Source of the DNA: Enoplosus armatus
Taxonomy: Eukaryota > Chordata > Actinopteri > Centrarchiformes > Enoplosidae
Length of the DNA: 64,000 nt
Assembly: GCF_043641665.1 (NCBI RefSeq)
Contig: NC_092181.1
Span: 2,400,421 to 2,464,420, forward strand
Direction: 5' to 3'
Position numbers and translations under genes: made by a program. Under the pieces are notes generated by a model. The model did no database searches. It was not told the DNA's origin and was given only the letters and a program-made list of their open reading frames with translations. This document shows positions 59,599-64,000 of the stretch, piece by piece; positions within the stretch are counted from its first letter, which is position 1, and each line of letters begins with the position of its first letter.

Positions 59599-62026
59599 CT
59601 CTCACCTTCCAGCAGGATTCACAAAACTCCTTGACGTTGACAGTACGACAGAGTGTGATGATGAAGACAGTGAGAGAGTCTGAGGGCAGGCAGTTGTAAC
59701 ACACCACTGCATCCAGTACTTGTAGTGCCACCTGGACACATCATACACACACACACACACACACACAAACACACAGAATGTAGTAGTAGTACATACAATA
59801 CAAAGTTTAAAAAAACTCTGAGGTTCGTAAAGTGGGCTTCACTAGATTGGCAGTGTTTATTATGTAGTTAATGGGTATTGATGATGTTTACATTTTGTTT
59901 ACAATAAACCATATGCATTTTTCAAGGTCATAACAAGACAAAAGTACAGTTAATTATAAACCTCTTACACCAGACTGCCATTTGATTGTTTAAAATGAAG
60001 CCTCACACACTCACCTCTACCAAAAAACCCTGGTGCTTGCTATGGCAACATGGTGCTTATAAATACAGATTCAGCAAACGCGATATACATGGTGATAGGT
60101 AAGGCCCACTGCATCCACACAATTCAAGCAGAATGAAATGTTCAATTTCAGTTTCTTTATCATTTATTCCAAGATCATGTTCTTTCTTTGTCCTCATGGT
60201 CAAATGAATGGTTATTAACCTTTTGGGTTTTTTTACATTTACCTGATTATGGATCATGGCTTTGGACCAGTGATTTTGCATATTTGATGAAAATTCAGAA
60301 AGTTCTCACATTATTTGTTAGACTTGTGAGCCTCTAACTGAACCACTGAATGACTTCAGGTCTTTATTGGCGCATTAATGTGTCTTATTACCAGTGAAAC
60401 AACAACAGTAACTTTTGAGCGGGGACAGTCTGAACGTACTGTTGAATGCTAAGAAGATGTTTGAACAAAGAATGTGCGATTGTTCTTCAGCTTACACTTG
60501 AAAACAAGTTACACTGCAGTTATAGTCACTTCAGTTTAACAGAAAGCTGCAAGCAACATGAAGAAAAAACAAACACACACCTACCTCAATATCAGTTGAA
60601 GATGTTGTTCTATTGCACAGGAGACAGATTTTCCTGTATAAAGCGTAACAGAACAAACAAAAAGTGCATGTTAATAATTTTCTGGATTAAAAATAAACAG
60701 TAGTGTGTGCATCTGTCTGTAACTCTGACTTACTGGACCATGATGGAGACATTTTGGTCCAGGTAGCAGCTGTTGAACTTCACCAGATTTACGAGAACGT
60801 GGAGAAAGTCGGAGGTGAGACCTATGTCCATCCACAGGAGGACAAAGCGCGCTGGGGGAGAGGAGAAAATAACGAGAACAGAAATGCAGTTTCATTTTTA
60901 AATCTTTATAAAAAAATCATCATGTCTGTCCAAAATGCAGTTGCAGTGTTGAAATAGAATGCGTCAAAAGGGAACAGTGGACACAAGTTGAAACGAACCA
61001 ACTGAGACATAACAGACAGTATGAAGGGAGCGTACAAATGCAACTAACTAGTATAAAATCTAATATGACCAATCTTTTTTATCAGTGTTTGCAAGTCAGT
61101 TTAAAGTCTGTATTTATTCTGTGTTTGACATCTCTAGAATCTAGATTTCCAATCCAGACATCCTAATACTAACATTGCAATTCATAACCAAAGAGGAGTA
61201 TGCTGGTGAACCAGACAACGACCCAGCGTCATTTTGTAAGTGCTTTCATATTCATCCATGGAGTTTTACCTATGTCCTCCTCCAGGTACGTGATGTCTTT
61301 CCCGTTCTCAGTTAAGGCCTTGAAGACTTCCAGTCTATCAGAGAGGTCCTCGTTGCATGGTTGGTAGTCTCTGATCACCTTGAAAAAGTAGGCTCTCAGA
61401 GGGCCGAGCCGCTCACCCTTCACATAAACAGTGAACACGACTTTATGAAATGACAGGAACTATATTCGCATTTTGTATTTGCTTGTGTGTGTATTGTGTC
61501 TATATACCTGTCCCTGTATAATGGCCCTCAGCAGCTGCAGGACAGCATGTCTGGCCTCAGGTGGCTGCTCTGGAGACAGCATGTCCTCCACGGCTTTCCA
61601 TACTGCCTCCACTGCATGCTGAAAACCCCAAATGCACACACAGATTTTTAAATCAAAAATAGGAGATTACATGTACTTCTGTATCAAAGACTTCACCCGG
61701 AGAAGACTTACCTCCTCAAACTTTTTTGATTTGGCAAGATCACAGACGTGGTTCATCATGCGAACACGGTTGCTCAGGCCGCAGTCCGGATGGAGCTCCT
61801 GAAAAACATCAAGACCATGACACAAATTGTTAAAAGCACATAGTTTGAGTGTGTATGGGTATGCATAAGATGTTCAGTCTCTTCTGCGCACCTTGATGAT
61901 GTCAGTCGTAATGATAAACTCAGACGGTTTGTTGTCACTCTGTTTGCTCGGCGGCCGCGGGGGTCCCAGCCCAAAGATCCCCTTCACCTTGTCCTTGAGA
62001 CTCTCCTTGCTTGGTTGTTTATTCAT
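38676..62026 (-). CDS. tsc2: tsc2, tuberin (complete, 41 coding exons)
   Basis: Tuberin is the Rheb GTPase-activating subunit of the TSC1-TSC2-TBC1D7 complex that restrains mTORC1 at lysosomes. Exons 5'->3' (+ coordinates): 61892-62026, 61712-61798, 61508-61618, 61270-61417, 60734-60851, 60585-60633, 59606-59731, 59385-59458, 59126-59252, 57925-58068, 57648-57785, 57435-57538, 57207-57288, 56775-56930, 56256-56375, 55886-56008, 55679-55785, 55414-55579, 55083-55205, 54841-54975, 53096-53285, 52827-52920, 52634-52736, 51760-51854, 49205-49345, 46335-46496, 46066-46224, 45531-45643, 44559-44801, 43890-44138, 43092-43181, 41543-41700, 40581-41188, 40157-40235, 39987-40073, 39698-39884, 39473-39612, 39316-39394, 39142-39233, 38954-39052, 38676-38843. 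Phases chain through 5,709 nt: 1,902 residues against 1,807 in human. The start codon is 62026-62024, chosen because the N-terminus then aligns with human. It is head-on to pkd1. Confidence 0.98.
39142..40235 (-). CDS. tsc2: tsc2 coding exons 34-39: Rap/Rheb GAP domain
   Basis: Exons 40157-40235, 39987-40073, 39698-39884, 39473-39612, 39316-39394 and 39142-39233 (residues about 1593-1814). Landmarks are [37 protein letters not shown] and Tyr-Asn-Asp-Ser-Gly. The Asn of Leu-Ser-Asn-Glu (39857-39855, about residue 1658) aligns with the catalytic asparagine thumb of human tuberin (Asn1643). The enzyme should therefore be active on Rheb. Confidence 0.97.
40581..41700 (-). CDS. tsc2: tsc2 coding exons 32-33: regulatory linker with AMPK- and Akt-type sites
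   Basis: Exons 41543-41700 and 40581-41188. Exon 33 (608 nt) encodes about 200 low-complexity residues. It keeps [10 protein letters not shown] (the human AMPK/GSK3 cluster) and Arg-Pro-Arg-Gly-His-Thr-Ile-Ser, which carries the Arg-x-Arg-x-x-Thr pattern of the human Thr1462 Akt site. The exon ends just before the GAP domain. Growth-factor and energy signals act on tuberin here. Confidence 0.95.
41738..41831 (+). repeat. Long (CA)n microsatellite, tsc2 intron 31
   Basis: About 47 CA units, the longest in the window. On the tsc2 transcript this is a (UG)n tract that ends about 37 nt upstream of exon 32. Confidence 0.97.
42735..42838 (+). repeat. Dispersed repeat family B in tsc2 intron 31
   Basis: It contains ccaggctagcagtttttagc, tatgctaagctaagcg and aaaatgccaaacaattcctt. 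It is the reverse-oriented partner of the 52045-52210 copy. Confidence 0.5.
43092..43181 (-). CDS. tsc2: tsc2 cassette exon 31 equivalent (90 nt)
   Basis: On the minus strand a tgcag acceptor is followed by 90 nt and a gtactg donor. The phase (2 in, 1 out) is exactly what is needed between exons 30 and 32. Exon 30 joins exon 32 directly in the same frame, so this is a true cassette. The 30 encoded residues begin with Val and end in Leu-His-Arg-Ser-Ile-Ser-Trp-Ala, close to the end of human exon 31 (23 residues). The middle is Gly/Pro-rich and unlike human. Because the middle is not conserved, inclusion is supported mainly by the splice sites, phase and the C-terminal motif. Confidence 0.8.
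43890..46496 (-). CDS. tsc2: tsc2 coding exons 26-30
   Basis: Exons 46335-46496, 46066-46224, 45531-45643, 44559-44801 and 43890-44138. Conserved blocks: [49 protein letters not shown], and Asn-Thr-Ser-Trp-Leu-Met. Between the blocks the sequence is Pro/Ser/Ala-rich and poorly conserved, as expected for the regulatory linker. Confidence 0.95.
45712..46016 (+). repeat. Dispersed repeat family A in tsc2 intron 27
   Basis: This is the longest copy. It runs from ctctgtgaggctgtactttg to the tail atttcatggcaatccatcca with gtagttgttaagatatttct, and nearly fills the intron between exons 27 and 28. Its right end stops about 50 nt from exon 27's donor. Confidence 0.6.
46497..51759. other. tsc2 introns 24 and 25 around cassette exon 25
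   Basis: Apart from exon 25 (49205-49345), the 5.2 kb show no feature I can support. Short open frames are present, and a Pro-rich open frame continues upstream of exon 25 (49346-49560) without homology. The size of both introns sets exon 25 apart from its neighbours. Confidence 0.6.
49205..49345 (-). CDS. tsc2: tsc2 cassette exon 25 equivalent (141 nt)
   Basis: The exon is 141 nt, so it can be skipped without a frame change, and it enters and leaves in the same phase as human exon 25, which is alternatively spliced. It encodes an Ala-rich start, Ser-Ser-Ser-Ser-Pro-Val-Lys-Glu and then [11 protein letters not shown]. That keeps the Akt-type Ser981 site. It sits alone, flanked by two of the largest tsc2 introns (2.7 and 2.4 kb). 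Confidence 0.93.
51760..53285 (-). CDS. tsc2: tsc2 coding exons 21-24: end of tuberin domain, first Akt-type site
   Basis: Exons 53096-53285, 52827-52920, 52634-52736 and 51760-51854. They read [32 protein letters not shown] and [12 protein letters not shown]. The last keeps the Arg-x-Arg-x-x-Ser pattern of the human Ser939 Akt/14-3-3 site (about residue 945 here). A Tc1-like element sits in the intron before exon 21. Confidence 0.95.
52045..52210 (-). repeat. Dispersed repeat family B in tsc2 intron 23
   Basis: It reads aacggaacagtccgatatgt, then attagcttagcttagcatg and attagcctggctctgtcta. This is the longest of the three copies in the window and lies in the opposite orientation. Confidence 0.55.
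52230..52325 (-). repeat. tRNA-derived SINE-like fragment in tsc2 intron 23
   Basis: The + strand ccggggatcgaacccccaac is the reverse complement of a tRNA B-box (ggttcgatccccgg). The flanking sequence (gtcttgctcaaagacacttg) also recurs in fish SINE-like repeats. No complete cloverleaf is seen, so it is not called as a tRNA gene. Confidence 0.5.
53364..54794. mobile_element. Tc1/mariner-like transposon, decayed, in tsc2 intron 20
   Basis: Imperfect inverted ends mark this 1.43-kb element: the left end reads cactggggtccaaaggtttg and continues with agaccac, and the right end is its approximate reverse complement ending at 54794. A TA lies just left of the element. Between the ends is a degenerate Tc1-type transposase on the + strand. 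The element is absent from coding sequence and lies opposite to tsc2. Confidence 0.85.
53774..54690 (+). pseudogene. Tc1-like transposase remnant
   Basis: Fragments in different frames show the N-terminal helix-turn-helix region (around 53774-53960) and the catalytic core (around 54067-54230), with a Phe-Thr-Asp-Glu-Ser-Lys-Phe motif. Frameshifts and in-frame stops break it (for example near 53970-54010 and 54220-54470), so no active transposase can be made. Confidence 0.8.
54841..59731 (-). CDS. tsc2: tsc2 coding exons 7-20: central alpha-solenoid
   Basis: Fourteen exons, residues about 217-791. Conserved runs include [47 protein letters not shown] and [11 protein letters not shown]. They match human tuberin closely. 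Exon 18 (55414-55579) has a Pro/Ser/Thr-rich low-complexity segment, variable in length compared with human. Introns carry a LINE remnant (58575-59113), a dispersed repeat (56466-56718) and TG/CA runs. Confidence 0.95.
56466..56718. repeat. Dispersed repeat with TTAGGG-like units, tsc2 intron 14
   Basis: It contains aaggttaaggtaaggttagc, attaaggttagggtaagggt and gtcaatgtaatgtcctctga. This is a widespread teleost repeat that ends in a (TG)n run. Here that run continues to within a few dozen bases of exon 14. Confidence 0.6.
57126..57195 (+). repeat. (TG)n microsatellite next to tsc2 exon 13 donor
   Basis: About 35 TG units; (CA)n on the tsc2 strand, beginning 12 nt after the exon 13 donor. 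Confidence 0.95.
57843..57888 (+). repeat. (TG)n microsatellite, tsc2 intron 10
   Basis: About 23 TG units, 37 nt into the intron from the exon 10 donor on the tsc2 strand. Confidence 0.95.
58575..59113 (+). mobile_element. 3' end of a non-LTR retrotransposon (LINE) in tsc2 intron 9
   Basis: A short open frame at 58589-58834 ends in [17 protein letters not shown], the typical C-terminus of reverse-transcriptase ORFs of fish LINEs. It is followed by an untranslated tail with aataaag and short tandem ttctga units (59095-59113). The copy is 5'-truncated and antisense to tsc2. The clade (L2/CR1, Rex or Tx1) cannot be decided by eye. Confidence 0.7.
59561..59597 (+). repeat. (TG)n microsatellite next to tsc2 exon 7 donor
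   Basis: About 18 TG units; (CA)n on the tsc2 strand, starting 9 nt after the donor. Confidence 0.95.
59732..60584. other. tsc2 intron 6
   Basis: It has a short CA run at 59742-59766, then AT-rich sequence with no recognised element. Confidence 0.6.
60585..62026 (-). CDS. tsc2: tsc2 coding exons 1-6: N-terminus, TSC1-binding alpha-solenoid
   Basis: Six exons covering residues 1-216. Landmarks: [11 protein letters not shown] near the start, [23 protein letters not shown], and [13 protein letters not shown]. These belong to the HEAT-like solenoid that contacts hamartin. Exon 6 is only 49 nt (60585-60633). It was found because exons 5 and 7 do not join in phase and a conserved Ile-Cys-Leu-Leu-Cys block was missing. 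An upstream in-frame ATG at 62086 is probably intronic, since a cag acceptor lies between it and the chosen start. Confidence 0.94.
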
Positions 62027-62068
62027 GGCCCAACCTGGAGGCGTAATAAGACTGGGGCTGACGGCTGC

Positions 62069-63359
62069 CTGGAGAAAGAGTAGCACACATTTAGAAAATT
62101 CTGCAACATGCAGTCACAGTTAGCTTGGATTATTACAATACAAAGGCTCAAGGCCAGATAAAGCACCTGACTTGATGTGGCTTGCCAGCTAGCAATTAGA
62201 TGGGTGGTCACAGTAAAACATGCGCATGCCCAAGCAAAACCCATTGCAATTGTTAAGTCAATCTGCACTGAGATATTTAAATCGATGCTACCACAGAACA
62301 TCACAGTAAAATATGACCTATAACTGGAGTCAAAATGGTAAAATGTTGACATCAGCAATGACGTTTCCATACGATAAAACATTAACGAAGCAAATCTGAC
62401 ACTAAAGACTTTAAGAGTCTTTTCACCCAAACACACTTTCAACAGTTTACATAAGAACTATTGCTTTTTAAGTAGCCCCGCTGAAAACTGATCACAAATG
62501 TATCTCTGCATACTTGATTGTTTGACAGGTGCTCCAGAGAGCAGAACTTGCATACTTTAGCAGACCAGTAATAATTAACCCATATCTACTTTTTATTGCC
62601 TAACTGTTTTTGGGACAGTCACATGATTTGACATTTGGTCAGTGTGGAGTTGTAATATAGATCTTACTGCAGGGAACTTCTTATGCATGATGAAACCAGA
62701 TTTCTATCTATGATGAATATAATATACCTTTTAGGGTTGCATATTATTGCACTATAACTCTGTGTGGCAGATATTTTCTTTGACTCCGGACCAGCCCAAG
62801 TTAACAAAGGGGGTAGCTGCATTATACTACCTTTAAATCTTCAACAGCACACACTGTGCATGGCTGCATCTAGACACCACAAGAGGTAAGTTAATAAATG
62901 TGTTGTTATGTAATTTGGGTGGACAAACACTTTAAGACCCCCACCCACTATTAGCCAGCAGTGAAGTTTGGAGTCCAAGTCTGTAAATGTGTAAACCCGG
63001 GGGGCAGGTTTTGAGAATTTGCTGTCATGTGGACTTGACAGAGACAGAGGGGAGGGGAGGTGAACAGATAGACAAGGACTGTACTGTTTCAGTTCAACAA
63101 CAACAACCACCACCACAACCACCAACACCACCACGTCGGTGCAAGGTAGCCCCCGACCAGAGCAAACTATATCTGTGAGCACCTGACAGAATAAACACGG
63201 TATAATCAAGAGAAATGTACAATTGCGCTACTAAACCGTTAGCTAGCGCTTTCCATTGCCTGTCATGGGCTAGCATTCCTCTGTGGCATTCAAGGTCTGT
63301 TAGCATAAAACAACACCCCCTCCCCTTCCCTTCCCCCTCCTCCTCCTCCCCCCTCCCAC
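62069..63359. other. tsc2 first intron
   Basis: It contains a short imperfect caa/cca-rich stretch (about 63097-63135) and a C/T-rich block (about 63310-63358) just before the candidate first exon. No coding sequence seen. Confidence 0.5.
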
Positions 63360-63480
63360 CTTATTTGAGATGAGTCGCTTTCGGTTTCATTCAGTCGCAG
63401 CTTCGTCCACATGCAGCCAGCAGAGCCGTCTGAGTCTCTACATTGATAAAAAACTCCTTTGCTGCTGAACGCTTGTTCTC
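63360..63480 (-). promoter_or_regulatory. tsc2: Candidate non-coding first exon of tsc2
   Basis: On the minus strand an aag|gtggga donor ends a short GC-moderate stretch. The coding exon far downstream has a good cag acceptor at about 62069, so an untranslated first exon is needed, as in human TSC2. The 5' boundary is a guess, and no transcript data are available. Confidence 0.35.
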
Positions 63481-63640
63481 GTCCAAGCTCAGTCCTCCAC
63501 TCCTCAACCGGATGTCACACTAATGCTTTGACGGGAACACTTCCTACAAAAACACGTTTGTTGCTTTCGCTGATGGGAAATGTAGTTCTGAGCAAGCTAA
63601 ACCCAAACGATGCTAAAGCCCGTTAGTCTGGGTTTGACAT
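63480..63640 (-). promoter_or_regulatory. Candidate TATA-less tsc2 promoter with ZNF143-like site
   Basis: Around 63575-63592 the minus strand reads actacatttcccatcagc, close to the ZNF143/SBS consensus (ACTACAATTCCCAG...). A weak ETS-like ccgga lies near 63508. No TATA box is visible. This lies just upstream of the candidate first exon. In mammals TSC2 shares a bidirectional promoter with NTHL1, but no second gene can be shown here. Confidence 0.35.
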
Positions 63641-64000
63641 ACTTTGACAAATGAAGAGCACAACATGTACACAGCAGCAAGCCACTGTCCTGTTTCCCAA
63701 CAGACACGTAAGACTGTTAAATAGTCGAATAGCAGCGACAAGTGTTAACTACGACTGAAACGTTACCCAACGGCTAAGTTAGCTAGCAGCTAGCTTAACA
63801 TGCTGACGATGCTGAAGTTGGTTCCTTATTGCAGTCAGGTACTGTCGCCAGGCGGCCTGTGAGCGCAGCTTTTTCATAACAAGGTCAAGTTTCTGTAATT
63901 TCATTGTTATGAAGAACTCAGCTTTGCTGTGTCACTGAGTTACACGGTCAAGATCATCCTCAACAAGATACACTGAAGTGCTGCTGTATAAAAATGGAGA
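63640..64000. other. Upstream flank of tsc2
   Basis: No supported gene. A short ATG-started frame at 63800-63838 followed by gtactg could be a first exon on the + strand, but nothing in it is recognisable. Confidence 0.4.

Noticed and set aside
62084..62086. Upstream in-frame ATG as the tsc2 start
   Set aside because: A pyrimidine tract and cag acceptor lie between it and the conserved N-terminus, so it is probably intronic.
63800..63838. Possible first coding exon of a divergent + strand gene (NTHL1-like)
   Set aside because: Thirteen residues with a gtactg donor, but no similarity to NTHL1 that I can see and no downstream exon in the window. The surrounding ctagcagctagct sequence looks repetitive.
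1..64000. Undescribed multi-gene system such as a viral, defence or biosynthetic cluster
   Set aside because: All supported coding sequence belongs to two known vertebrate genes and decayed transposons.

Overview
This window is vertebrate nuclear DNA, almost certainly from a percomorph teleost. Two large intron-rich genes fill it. The introns are short and carry many (CA/TG)n runs, a decayed Tc1-like transposon, a LINE 3' tail, a terminal-inverted-repeat element and several dispersed repeats that I recognise as common in spiny-rayed fish genomes. There are no prokaryotic features, operons, CRISPR arrays or rRNA genes.

Layout. Positions 1-35745 (+ strand) hold pkd1 (polycystin-1). It is 5'-truncated by the window edge: the first bases are the end of the C-type lectin domain. 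Forty-seven coding exons can be chained in phase, giving 4,113 residues up to a natural stop. In order they encode the lectin end, an LDL-A-like Cys-rich segment, the PKD repeats, the REJ region, the GPS cleavage site, TM1, PLAT, TM2-TM11 with the polycystin (TOP) domain, and a coiled-coil cytoplasmic tail. A 3' UTR of about 2.4 kb follows. Positions 62026-38676 (- strand) hold a complete tsc2 (tuberin). Its 41 coding exons sum to 5,709 nt (1,902 residues plus stop) and match the classical human numbering one to one, including the cassette exons 25 and 31. The two genes are tail to tail, and their poly(A) signals lie about 160 bp apart. The right end (62069-64000) holds the first tsc2 intron, a probable non-coding first exon and a TATA-less promoter.

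How the genes work together. Tuberin is the Rheb-GAP of the TSC complex and restrains mTORC1. Polycystin-1 is a large ciliary and plasma-membrane receptor and channel partner of polycystin-2. The adjacency is the same as in mammals, where TSC2 and PKD1 are convergent neighbours. Exon boundaries were set by reading acceptor and donor sites and demanding phase continuity. Protein comparisons are with human sequences as I remember them; no search was run.

I found no unknown multi-gene system. The most noteworthy signals are at the RNA level and in protein divergence. (TG)n tracts stand where the polypyrimidine tract should be at some pkd1 acceptors. A very long TG run on the tsc2 transcript lies between cassette exon 31 and exon 32. 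One pkd1 exon begins with a perfect donor sequence. The cytoplasmic tail of polycystin-1 is greatly expanded, and a cysteine pair seems to be missing from its TOP domain.
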